DNA of 64,000 nucleotides from Pseudomonas fluorescens (lineage in GTDB: Bacteria > Pseudomonadota > Gammaproteobacteria > Pseudomonadales > Pseudomonadaceae). The notes below the pieces were generated by a model. The model did no database searches, had not been told where the DNA came from, and was given only the letters and a program-made list of their open reading frames with translations. The translations under genes and the position numbers were made by a program. Below are positions 7,997-16,096 of this stretch, piece by piece (within the stretch, counting starts at the first letter, position 1; each line of letters starts with the position of its first letter). Location: the NCBI RefSeq assembly GCF_001648775.1, contig NZ_LVEJ01000022.1, positions 83,090 to 147,089 on the forward strand. Direction: 5' to 3'.

Positions 7997-9034
7997 ATGT
8001 CCCAAGCGAAGGATACGCTGCTCAGGCTATTTGCATTGCTACGCCTGATTCCCACCGAACCTCAGCGTATTGCAACCCCGACCCTGCTCGAAAAGCTTCG
8101 TGACAGAGGGTTTTCGGTCACCCTGCGCTCGATCCAGCGTGACTTGAACCGGTTGTCGATTCCGTTCTCCTTGCAGTGTGACGACAGCGAAACACCCTTC
8201 CGCTGGAGCTTCACCCGCGAGGCTCCCCTCAAGCTGGAAGACATGGATGCGCCTACCGCACTGGCGCTGTTCCTCTCGGAAAGCCACTTGAGCCCGATCC
8301 TTCCGCAAAGCGTTCTGGACCAGTTGGGCCCGCAGTTCCGCCGAGCCCGCAACTTCCTCAATGGCTTGGGTGGCAACGGCCTGGCCGACTGGGCCAAGCG
8401 AGTTCGCTCACTGCCCAACGGCAAGACCCTGCTTCCGGCGCAAGTCAGCGCACACACCTGGGCCCAAGTGTCAGCCGGACTGCTGGAGCGCAAGCAGCTG
8501 GAAGTGATTTACAACAGTCGCAGCAAGGGTGAACTCAAGCGTTTTCGCCTGCACCCGGCGGGCCTCGTATCGCGCCATGCGGCGAGCTACCTGCTGGCCT
8601 CTGTGGATGGTTATAGCGACCTGCGCCAATTCGCCTTGCACCGGATCACCGAAGTGAGCGTGCTCGAAGAGGCCGGTCACGAACATGAAAGCTTTGACGT
8701 GGATGCGTACATCGCCAGCGGCGTTTTCAGCTATCGAGAGGCCGCGGCCCAGGTCGAGCTGATCGCGGATGTACGCCCGCAGATCGCAGCCCTGCTCAAC
8801 GAAACGCCGTTGAGCCAGCAACAGACTTTGAGCAGCGTTTCCGAACAGGGCTGGCACCGCTTGCACGCAACCGTGCCGCTGGACCGCGAAACGCTGTGGT
8901 GGATCTTCGCCCTGAATGAAAACATTCGCCTGCATGCGCCCCAAGTGTGGGTGGACGAAGTGCGCGAGCGATTGAATTCGATGCAGGCGCTGTACCAGAA
9001 CAATCACGCAACCCCGCAACTGCAACCTGCCTGA
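7997..9034 (+). CDS. WYL-domain transcriptional regulator
   Basis: This 345-residue protein has an N-terminal winged-helix DNA-binding region (about residues 8-60, with TPTLLEKLRDRGFSVTLRS and IQRDLNRLSIPF). A WYL domain follows at about 155-230 (LEVIYNSRSKGELKRFRLHP, GLVSRHAASYLLASVDG), then the C-terminal extension domain. AGGAAG precedes the ATG at 7997. WYL regulators often sense a nucleic-acid or nucleotide ligand and are recurrently found at the head of phage-defence loci. It is followed after 26 bases by the glycine-rich membrane protein gene, so it is probably the first gene of that operon and a candidate binder of the 19-base boxes. Confidence 0.88.
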   Translation: MSQAKDTLLRLFALLRLIPTEPQRIATPTLLEKLRDRGFSVTLRSIQRDLNRLSIPFSLQCDDSETPFRWSFTREAPLKLEDMDAPTALALFLSESHLSPILPQSVLDQLGPQFRRARNFLNGLGGNGLADWAKRVRSLPNGKTLLPAQVSAHTWAQVSAGLLERKQLEVIYNSRSKGELKRFRLHPAGLVSRHAASYLLASVDGYSDLRQFALHRITEVSVLEEAGHEHESFDVDAYIASGVFSYREAAAQVELIADVRPQIAALLNETPLSQQQTLSSVSEQGWHRLHATVPLDRETLWWIFALNENIRLHAPQVWVDEVRERLNSMQALYQNNHATPQLQPA

Positions 9035-9060
9035 CCTCCAACAATCAAAAGGACATTGCC

Positions 9061-10161
9061 ATGCCACTTCCCCTCATCCTCGGCGCTGCCGCGCTGGTCA
9101 GTGCTGCCTACGGAGCCAAAAAAGGCTACGACGGCTACCAGAAGCACTCGGAAGCCGATGACATCGTCAACGCTGCCAAAGCGCGTTATGCCAACAAAAA
9201 GGATGCGTTCGACGTACAGGAAAAAGCCACCAACGCGGCACTGGAGGCGCTGGGTCGGGAAGAACTTGAGATCGGCAAGAAGTTCGACGAGTTCAAGACC
9301 CTCGCCAACGATTTGCTGGACAAGCTCAACGCAGGCCGCCAGGACAAGCTGAAGATCAATATTCCGAAGCACAAGCTGCAGAGAGTCGAGAGCTACAGCT
9401 ACACCGCTGTTGGCGTACTGGGCGCCACCGCAGGAGCAGGCATTGCCGGCGCAGCGGCCGGATTTGCCGTATATGGCGGCGTCATGGCACTGGGCGCAGC
9501 CTCCACTGGCACCGCCATCTCCTCGCTGGCCGGGGTAGCGGCGACCAACGCAACGCTGGCGGCAATCGGCGGCGGCTCACTCGCCACTGGTGGCCTGGGC
9601 ATGGCTGGCGGTACTGCAATCCTGGGCGCCGCAGTAGCAGGCCCGGTACTGGCTATCGCCGGCTGGGCTTACGACAGCCATGGCGATGAAGCGCTGAAGA
9701 ATGCCCGCAAGGCTGACCGCGAAGTGGACAGTGCGACCACCAAACTGCAGAACGCCCAGCAACAGCTGAGCAAGGCAGAAGACTACGCCTTCGACATCAA
9801 TGACGTGTTGAAGTCGGTGTACGGACAGTTCGACAAGTACTTCGAACACCTCAAGTACGCAGCCCGCCGTATTGAAGACATTCGCTCCCGCAAACTCGAC
9901 CCGCACGCTGAAATGACCAGCATGAGCGAAAACATCCTGCGCGCTATCAACAACGGTTTCGCCCTCGCCGCCATCCTGGTCGACCTGATCACCACCCCGC
10001 TGTTCAAGGTCAAGGAAGTGAACGGCAATGTGGTCAAGGACAAGAACGACGTCCCAGTCATGGCTACCGATGCCGATGGTTCGATGATCCTCAACAGCAC
10101 CAAGCTGGACGAGCAGATCAGCGAAACCAAGACCAAGGCTCAAGGCGTAGAGCCCGCCTGA
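9061..10161 (+). CDS. Glycine-rich helical membrane protein of unknown function
   Basis: The 366-residue protein has three parts. Residues about 25-110 are charged and helical, likely coiled coil. Residues 113-202 are an almost uncharged Gly/Ala-rich block with glycine-zipper spacing (VGVLGATAGAGIAGAAAG, GGGSLATGGLGMAGGTAIL) that could form two or more packed membrane helices. Residues 205-310 are again helical and charged (KADREVDSATTKLQNAQQQL) and end in a hydrophobic stretch (ALAAILVDLI). The tail is polar. A hydrophobic hairpin between long amphipathic helices resembles the layout of alpha-helical pore formers, but no family was identified. AAAGGACA precedes the ATG. A strong hairpin follows the stop. 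Confidence 0.75.
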   Translation: MPLPLILGAAALVSAAYGAKKGYDGYQKHSEADDIVNAAKARYANKKDAFDVQEKATNAALEALGREELEIGKKFDEFKTLANDLLDKLNAGRQDKLKINIPKHKLQRVESYSYTAVGVLGATAGAGIAGAAAGFAVYGGVMALGAASTGTAISSLAGVAATNATLAAIGGGSLATGGLGMAGGTAILGAAVAGPVLAIAGWAYDSHGDEALKNARKADREVDSATTKLQNAQQQLSKAEDYAFDINDVLKSVYGQFDKYFEHLKYAARRIEDIRSRKLDPHAEMTSMSENILRAINNGFALAAILVDLITTPLFKVKEVNGNVVKDKNDVPVMATDADGSMILNSTKLDEQISETKTKAQGVEPA

Positions 10162-10168
10162 TGCTCTG

Positions 10169-10190
10169 GGCGGGGCCGAAAGGCCCCGCC
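10169..10190 (+). promoter_or_regulatory. Very stable GAAA-loop hairpin between two island genes
   Basis: GGCGGGGCC (10169-10177), loop GAAA, GGCCCCGCC (10182-10190) make a perfect 9-bp GC stem capped by a GNRA tetraloop, 8 bases after the stop codon. There is no T-run, so a full terminator is unlikely. It may protect the upstream mRNA or reduce expression of the HNH-like membrane protein gene downstream. Confidence 0.6.
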
Positions 10191-10215
10191 TCCGCTTCGC
10201 CTTCACTCATTCGTC

Positions 10216-11850
10216 ATGGATGCCTTTATGCACGCCGCAGCGCAAGAATTCCCCTGGGCCGAAGAGCTCGAAAAAACTGTAATCACCAGCCTCACGACCA
10301 GCTTTGGCCTGGACTTTCTGCTGTTCAAGGACAAGCAGGGCGGCGAGGTGGACACCATCCACAACGTGCGCAACGGCGTATGGGCGACCGACGCAGAAAA
10401 GCAGTATTTCGAGCAGCGTGGCGAGTACGATTCCACGCCCTACCACCAACACGCGAATTACATCGCCACTGGCCAGAAAGACAAAGCCAGCCAGGCGGCA
10501 GGCACACTGAACGACCCTTACCGCAACACGGTGATGGCCGCTCATGAACAGCGCAACCTGGACCACGTGATCAGCGCCAAGGAAATCCACGATGATGCCG
10601 GGCGGGTGCTGGCCGGGCTTAGTGGTGTAGAGCTGGCCAACCAGAGCAGCAACCTGCAGACCACCCACGAGACGGTCAACAAGTCGAAGAAACAGACGCC
10701 GATCAACGAGTACCTGAACAAGCTGCCGGGCCTGATCTCTAACCATGAGAAGTCGCTGGCGGGCGACCGCGCGCGCCTGACGAAAATGCCGCGTGAAACG
10801 CCGCAGCAGCAACATGAAGCCAGTGCGCTGGAAGCCAGGATTGGCAAGACCGAAAGCAAGATCAAGGAACTCAAGGCCATAGACCCCGATGCCATGCTCA
10901 AGCGTGATGCCGAGGCACGGGCCCCTTACGATCAGCAGATCAACAAGGCCTATTACACCAGCAGCAAATTTCTCCACCAAACTGCCCATGCCGCCGGTTC
11001 GGCAGGCCTGGCCATGGGTACCCGGCAGATGCTCGGGCTGATGATGGCGGAAGTGTGGTTCGAACTGCGCGAGCAACTGCCGGCCCTGCTGGACAAGCTC
11101 AAGCACACGTTCAGCCTGGAGGCCTTCGTCGAGAGCATCAACAAGTCGCTCAAGGGCATCTGGAAGCGGGTGCAGGCGCGTTTCAACGACTTCCTGGTGG
11201 CGTTCAAGGATGGCGTGTTTGCTGGGGTGCTCGGGAGCCTGACTACCACCTTGTTCAACATCTTCGCCACCACTCAGGCGATGGCGATCAAGATCATCCG
11301 CGAGCTGTGGGGCCAGTTGGTCAAGGCCATCAAGCTGATGGTGTTCAACCCTGATCACCTAAGCTTCGTGGAGCAGTGCCAGGCAGTGACGTCGTTGCTG
11401 TCGGTGGGCGTTGCCACGGTGGTCGGCACCATGGCTTACACCCAACTGGTGCCGTTCCTCAGTTTCCCGTTCGGCACCGAGCTGGCGGCGTTTGCCGGTG
11501 CCCTGGTTACGGGTCTGGTGACCCTTGGCCTGAACTACTTCCTGCTGCACAGCGCGATGGCGCGCAAGCTCTGGGCCTTCATCGAATCTCTGACGCCGCA
11601 CGCCGGCACGGTGCGCGAGTTCCAGGCAATCAACGCGGAGCTCGACCGTTACCTGCTGGAGCTGAGCCGGCTGGAGTTCAACCTGGACGTGGAGGAATTG
11701 CAGGCCTTTACCCAAGAGCTTGAGGAGTGCAATGACGAGATCCGGCGCAGTGCGATACTGCAGAATGCTGTGGCGGCACGCGGGATAGAGTTGCCGTTCG
11801 AGATGGGTAACGCGACCAGCACGCGCAACTGGCTGGCGTCACTGGTATGA
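10216..11850 (+). CDS. Membrane protein with an HNH-nuclease-like N-terminal motif
   Basis: This 544-residue protein carries, at residues 115-158, LDHVIS, then SSNLQTTHETVNKSK. The residues D116-H117, N146, N155 and K158 reproduce the His-Asn-Asn-Lys pattern of HNH endonucleases of the Cas9 type, including the nine-residue step between the two Asn. A coiled-coil-like region spans about 170-240. Hydrophobic helices lie near 335-362, 390-414 and 422-446, and a charged helical tail follows. So a possible nuclease domain is tethered to the membrane. No ordinary ribosome site precedes the ATG at 10216; ATG 10228 is an alternative. Its stop overlaps the next start (ATGA). The nuclease assignment is inferred from the motif alone. 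Confidence 0.7.
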   Translation: MDAFMHAAAQEFPWAEELEKTVITSLTTSFGLDFLLFKDKQGGEVDTIHNVRNGVWATDAEKQYFEQRGEYDSTPYHQHANYIATGQKDKASQAAGTLNDPYRNTVMAAHEQRNLDHVISAKEIHDDAGRVLAGLSGVELANQSSNLQTTHETVNKSKKQTPINEYLNKLPGLISNHEKSLAGDRARLTKMPRETPQQQHEASALEARIGKTESKIKELKAIDPDAMLKRDAEARAPYDQQINKAYYTSSKFLHQTAHAAGSAGLAMGTRQMLGLMMAEVWFELREQLPALLDKLKHTFSLEAFVESINKSLKGIWKRVQARFNDFLVAFKDGVFAGVLGSLTTTLFNIFATTQAMAIKIIRELWGQLVKAIKLMVFNPDHLSFVEQCQAVTSLLSVGVATVVGTMAYTQLVPFLSFPFGTELAAFAGALVTGLVTLGLNYFLLHSAMARKLWAFIESLTPHAGTVREFQAINAELDRYLLELSRLEFNLDVEELQAFTQELEECNDEIRRSAILQNAVAARGIELPFEMGNATSTRNWLASLV

Positions 11851-12119
11851 CGCTGCCGGCGTTTCCCTGTACGCAGTGCGGCCTGTGTTGCCGCAATGTG
11901 CACCTGGCGGAACAGACGCAGTACCTGGATCGCGGAGATGGGACTTGTCGGCATTACAGTGATGCCGACAAGCACTGCCTTATCTACGATGCCCGGCCGG
12001 ATATCTGCCGCGTCGACCGACAGTACCAGATGCACTACGCCCAGCAGTTCAGTTGGGAGGCGTTTGTAGAAATGAATGTGGAGGTTTGCGAGCTGCTGCA
12101 GCATCAGGCGCAGGAGTGA
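11847..12119 (+). CDS. YkgJ-like cysteine-cluster protein
   Basis: The 90-residue protein has the CxxCGxCC pattern near its start (CTQCGLCC, residues 8-15), then C34, C44 and C54 (GTCRHY, HCLIYDARPDICR). This is the layout of the YkgJ/UPF0153 family, presumed to bind a metal or iron-sulfur centre. Its ATG overlaps the stop of the HNH-like gene (ATGA), so the two are translationally coupled and probably act together. The enzymatic role of the family is not established. Confidence 0.8.
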   Translation: MTLPAFPCTQCGLCCRNVHLAEQTQYLDRGDGTCRHYSDADKHCLIYDARPDICRVDRQYQMHYAQQFSWEAFVEMNVEVCELLQHQAQE

Positions 12120-12146
12120 GCCAAGCCTCCTCATTCACAAAAGCAC

Positions 12147-12167
12147 TGCGCCCCCCTGTAGGGCGCA
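12147..12167 (+). terminator. Hairpin at the end of the tmRNA-adjacent block
   Basis: TGCGCCC (12147-12153) pairs with GGGCGCA (12161-12167) around a 7-base loop, 27 bases after the last stop of the block. There is no proper T-run, so it is at best a weak or Rho-assisted terminator. The rest of 12168-12364 holds no gene that I can see. Confidence 0.45.
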
Positions 12168-12364
12168 ACTGATTTCTATGGGAGCCTGCACTAACCTCAA
12201 TTGGTTGGCTCCGCCGACAGCGGCTAAAACGATGCTACCCCGCGAAATGCCCGTATACGGGATGGGCAGAGATCGCCGCCGGATTCCAATCCCTCCCGGT
12301 TGGACGGCCCCATGCCTGCGGATCTATCCTTCGAGCCACATAGGCCACTACCCGAAGGACCCTC

Positions 12365-13291
12365 ATGAACATCTGGCTCGGCGCCGCACTGGCGACCCTC
12401 GTCTCACTGTCTGCCCACGCCCACGCCACCACCGACGTCCCGCCACGGATCCAGCAAGTGGTCTACAAAAGCGGCTATGGCAGCGTCCAGTTCAAGCAGT
12501 CGATCAAGGGCTATAAAACGGCGGAGTACAAACTCAATGCCAAGGCCGGGCAGATCCTGACTGTGGACTTCAAGCCCTCCAACAGTTCCGCCTATTTCAA
12601 TATCACCGCCAAAGGCGTCGATTACGCGCTGTTCAACGGCTCGATCATGGGCAATCACTTCATCGGCTCGTTGCCCGCCGATGGCGATTACACGGTGCAG
12701 GTCTATCTAATGCGCAACGCAGCCCGGCGCAGTGAGGTGGCCAACTACGAAATTTCGCTGATCCTCGCCAACGGCGACGCGGTGGATAACAACCCACCTT
12801 TCGAGCAGAACCTGGCGTTGCAGGGCATCGACTTTCATGTGAAAGCGGATCGGGTCGATGGCAAGCCCATCGTGCGTATCGAGCCCAAAGGCCTGGAAAT
12901 CGATAACTCGGCGATCACCCGCCCCCTCAAGGGCAGCATCATCCGCGCCGAAGTCGCCGACCTCAATAACGATGGCTCGCCCGAGGTCTATATCTCTACG
13001 CGCGCGCCCGGTCGCGGTATGCCGGGTGAACTGATCGCCTACTCCGCCAACCGGAAAAAATCCCTGAGCGAAATCTATTTGCCGCCGATCAGCGAAAATC
13101 CAAAAGCGGCCGAGGGGTATCAGGGCGAGGATTCGTTTGCGGTGGTGGAGAACAGGCTCGTGCAGCGCTTTCCGGTGTACGACAGCGCCGAAGCAGGGGC
13201 GGGGCGGACGGGGAAGATGCGGCAGATCCAGTACAAACTGGTGGCGGGAGAGGCTGGCTGGGTGTTGCGTGAAGAGAAAATAGAAGATTAA
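12365..13291 (+). CDS. Exported protein with a PliG-like N-terminal domain
   Basis: This 308-residue protein starts with a signal peptide (cleavage near AHA at residues 17-21). Residues about 45-135 (IKGYKTAEYKLNAKAGQ, GSLPADGDYTVQVYLMRNAA) resemble the periplasmic g-type lysozyme inhibitor PliG and related PPC-like beta-sandwiches. The C-terminal half contains an FG-GAP-like calcium loop (DLNNDGSPEVYIS, near residue 200). GAAGGA precedes the ATG. It may bind a host or phage muramidase, or another envelope ligand. The inhibitor assignment rests on remembered sequence resemblance. Confidence 0.65.
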   Translation: MNIWLGAALATLVSLSAHAHATTDVPPRIQQVVYKSGYGSVQFKQSIKGYKTAEYKLNAKAGQILTVDFKPSNSSAYFNITAKGVDYALFNGSIMGNHFIGSLPADGDYTVQVYLMRNAARRSEVANYEISLILANGDAVDNNPPFEQNLALQGIDFHVKADRVDGKPIVRIEPKGLEIDNSAITRPLKGSIIRAEVADLNNDGSPEVYISTRAPGRGMPGELIAYSANRKKSLSEIYLPPISENPKAAEGYQGEDSFAVVENRLVQRFPVYDSAEAGAGRTGKMRQIQYKLVAGEAGWVLREEKIED

Positions 13292-13331
13292 TCAGCCCGG
13301 ATTGAATCCGGGATGACACTCTCCCCCTTTT

Positions 13332-15203
13332 CTACCAGGACAACGCCTGTACAACCTGGTCCGCTTCAGTCCTGGATCGGCCACTGTCCGTCACAGGGGC
13401 CCGCAAAATCGACCGTTGCTCTTTACGATCGACAATCCAGAAGGTCATCTTCTTCGGTATTTTGTCCGGGATGCCGGTGAGCGGATTTACCCTGGAGTCG
13501 TCCGGGTCCGAAGGCCAAGCCGTCACATCGAACTCCCACTTGTGGCCGGTGGGCTTGGCGTCGCCCGGTGTCGCGGACCTGGGTGAAAAACCGCTCTTGT
13601 GAATATTGCCGGCCTGCAGGCCAAGGGTTTTCGACAGGAAGGAACGCAGCGTCAACTCCAGTTCCTGATCCGAGGACTGAGGCAACCCCACGGTCAGGCC
13701 AAGTTGTGCACCAGTCTGCAGATTGTCGTAGTAGAACCGACCCTGCGTATCCAGTCGCAACCGGTAGTCACCCACGCGCAAGGGCAGATGCGTGCCTTGG
13801 CGGCGGTTGACGAGGGCATTTTCGTCCTTCGGTACTGACCAGCCCAGCGTCGCATCACTTTCCTGCCATTCGATGAACTGGCGGTTCAGCGGCACGGCGT
13901 CTTCAATTCGGCCCTGCCGATAGGCGATGTCGGCGGCGTAATCCAGCGCACTGCGATAGAGCAGTTCATCGACGTGGGCGTTCTCCCAGGGCGGCACGGC
14001 CACACTCAGCGCACGGCGAGCGGCGTCGAGGTTGCCACGTCGATATTGAGACACGCCAATGTAGGTCTGCATACGCGCGATCTCGTCCGGGAAGTACGCA
14101 TCGGGCAACGCCTGCTCCGCGAGTACAGCCGCTTTGTTGACGCCGTCAGGCAGAGAAGCGGCTATTTCGATATCCCTGATCTGCTGTTCAAGCGGCCGTT
14201 CGCGAAACAGCGGCGGCGCGCTGGGCCATTTCAACGCGGCGAACAATTGCTGCATTTGCGCAGTGGCTTGGGCCTCGTCGTGCAGTCCGAAGGTGATGTC
14301 GATGTCAATGCGCCAATCGCCGCGGAAAGCCAGCCAATGAACATTCATGCAAGCCTGGTCTTTACACAACCATTCATCTCCCCGTTTAAAGGAGGTCAGA
14401 CCGTCGAAAGGCAGATCGGGCATTGCGGCTTCCAGTGCGCTGGGCTCATGTCGCTGACGATACGCCACCTGCTGCTCCTGACGCTCGGCTTCGCCCTGCT
14501 TGTGTTGAGCTTCGTCGTAGGAGAGAGCGATCTCGGCAATCAACGGACCGTTCGGCAACGCCTGTGTATAAACAACGATGCTATTGAAATCACGTTTGGC
14601 TGCTGGCTCGAACTTGGTCAGGTTCCACTGCCCCACCGTGAGGGGCATCGAGAAGTCAGCGAGGCTGTATCGCAAGCGTGGTTCCTGCGCAGACAAGCGC
14701 CAGAGAGCGGGATCAGGGCTGGTGACGGCAACCAGTTTTTCTTGCAGGCGTGCGACCTGGTCTTTTTCGCCCGCCATGATGCTCGCTTTGATCGCCTGGC
14801 CCAGCATGCCCGTGCTCCGGGCGTCGCGCTTGACCGGCCTGCCGTTACTGGTGGCTTGCTGCTCCCAGTAGGCAATCTGCTCTTCTGCGGCGCTGCGGGC
14901 CTCGTCATATCGAGCCTGTTTGTACAGCAGATCTACAAGCAGCTCGCCCGCGTCCAGTTCGGTGAAATCGAAACCACCGCGCTTGCGACCCGCCACCATG
15001 GCCGCTCGGGCAACCTCCGTGGCCTGCGCCAGCGAGCCTTCCTTGTCCAGACGCAGAGCTTCGCGCATCAGCTCGGCCGGGGTTGACGCCTGTGTCTGGG
15101 CTTGTACCGATGGCACCGTGCACACGGCCATGCCGCAAGTAAGCAGGAGGGCGACAGTGAGGCGCGCGTATTGGCGTCGTAGTGAACGCTGTCGATTCAA
15201 CAT
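13332..15203 (-). CDS. Exported TPR-like protein of unknown function
   Basis: The 623-residue protein has an N-terminal signal peptide (hydrophobic LTVALLLTCGMAVCTV, cleavage near VQAQ). Residues about 38-115 and 360-440 contain alternating helix pairs typical of tetratricopeptide-like repeats (LDKEGSLAQATEVARAAM, YRRGNLDAARRALSVAV). The middle and C-terminal parts look beta-rich. AAGGAG lies 9 bases before the ATG. It is convergent with the PliG-like gene, with about 40 bases between the two stops. I recognise no catalytic motif. A periplasmic scaffold role would fit but is not shown. Confidence 0.75.
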   Translation of the reverse strand: MLNRQRSLRRQYARLTVALLLTCGMAVCTVPSVQAQTQASTPAELMREALRLDKEGSLAQATEVARAAMVAGRKRGGFDFTELDAGELLVDLLYKQARYDEARSAAEEQIAYWEQQATSNGRPVKRDARSTGMLGQAIKASIMAGEKDQVARLQEKLVAVTSPDPALWRLSAQEPRLRYSLADFSMPLTVGQWNLTKFEPAAKRDFNSIVVYTQALPNGPLIAEIALSYDEAQHKQGEAERQEQQVAYRQRHEPSALEAAMPDLPFDGLTSFKRGDEWLCKDQACMNVHWLAFRGDWRIDIDITFGLHDEAQATAQMQQLFAALKWPSAPPLFRERPLEQQIRDIEIAASLPDGVNKAAVLAEQALPDAYFPDEIARMQTYIGVSQYRRGNLDAARRALSVAVPPWENAHVDELLYRSALDYAADIAYRQGRIEDAVPLNRQFIEWQESDATLGWSVPKDENALVNRRQGTHLPLRVGDYRLRLDTQGRFYYDNLQTGAQLGLTVGLPQSSDQELELTLRSFLSKTLGLQAGNIHKSGFSPRSATPGDAKPTGHKWEFDVTAWPSDPDDSRVNPLTGIPDKIPKKMTFWIVDRKEQRSILRAPVTDSGRSRTEADQVVQALSW

Positions 15204-15612
15204 GCTTTCTACTCCTTGTAGAGAAATCTTCCGGATGTGGCGACGCGTGTTCTATATCAGAGAGGACTTGGCCATGACTCTCGCTGGAGAGCGAGGGCTG
15301 CCGATTGAACGTCGCGCACATTAGTTCTCCTGCAAAACATTATCAAACCGGATTTCGGTTTTATTCGCGCCGTTGACAGTCGCCCTCATTGCACGCTGAT
15401 ACCGCACGCAAAAAACCGGCGACACCATGAGCGACTGAGAGAAGCCTTCGCTTCCTACATTCCAGGTCCTAGGAAATTTCCCGCAATACGCGTCGGCTTT
15501 CATGAACTGGTGGACAGTTTTTTGCGGCGCTACCCTCCACGACTCGCCGCCCTCCAGCGGACGGTTTGACAGACCGCCCCCGCAGAGATTGTTCATTCCA
15601 CGGAGCTACGTC
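15204..15612. other. Intergenic region, 409 bases, no gene seen
   Basis: This stretch separates the divergent TPR-like gene and the DUF6124-like gene. It must hold both promoters, but I see no convincing -35/-10 pair, long palindrome or repeat. Open frames here lack ribosome sites. Confidence 0.5.
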
Positions 15613-15945
15613 ATGAAAAAGATCACCCGACTTTCCCTTGTTGGACCGGCATCCGCCGACGCGCAAACGCCCGGCCATCAAACGCACGCCAGCGCCAGCG
15701 GCTCAACCGGTCGAAATCGCCGTCGTACCATCCCCCTCAAGCAGATGTTCAGCGTGCGCGACGATGTCGACACGATCAGTCTGCTCTCGCACGCCAGTGA
15801 TCTTCTCGATTCCCTTACGCAGATCAGCGCAAACTTTGCCGATGAATGCGACGAATCCCAACGCCATATCGCGGTGGCGATCAGGCAACTGAGCGCGTTG
15901 GCCGAGATTGTGGTCTGTCGGGCCCGGGACCAGGTTGTGCAATAG
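15613..15945 (+). CDS. DUF6124-like small protein
   Basis: The 110-residue product starts MKKITRLSL. In its C-terminal two thirds it matches the Pseudomonas DUF6124 family: FSVRDDVDTISLLSHASDLL and HIAVAIRQLSALAEIVV. CGGAGC precedes the ATG. The N-terminal part is Ser/Thr/Arg-rich and lacks the short helical segment usually seen in this family, so it may be a divergent or partly decayed copy. The family has no known function. Confidence 0.65.
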   Translation: MKKITRLSLVGPASADAQTPGHQTHASASGSTGRNRRRTIPLKQMFSVRDDVDTISLLSHASDLLDSLTQISANFADECDESQRHIAVAIRQLSALAEIVVCRARDQVVQ

Positions 15946-16096
15946 GGAACGCCTGCTCCATCAGGCCCTGAAATTCGCCATTAACGGGCGACAACGGCAC
16001 TGACCGCACCGTCGCCTGGGCGATCCATCGAGATGAATTTTTCTTCACTGCCGGGCTTCTGCCAAACCGGTAAAGTCCACTCGCTCATTCAAGAAA

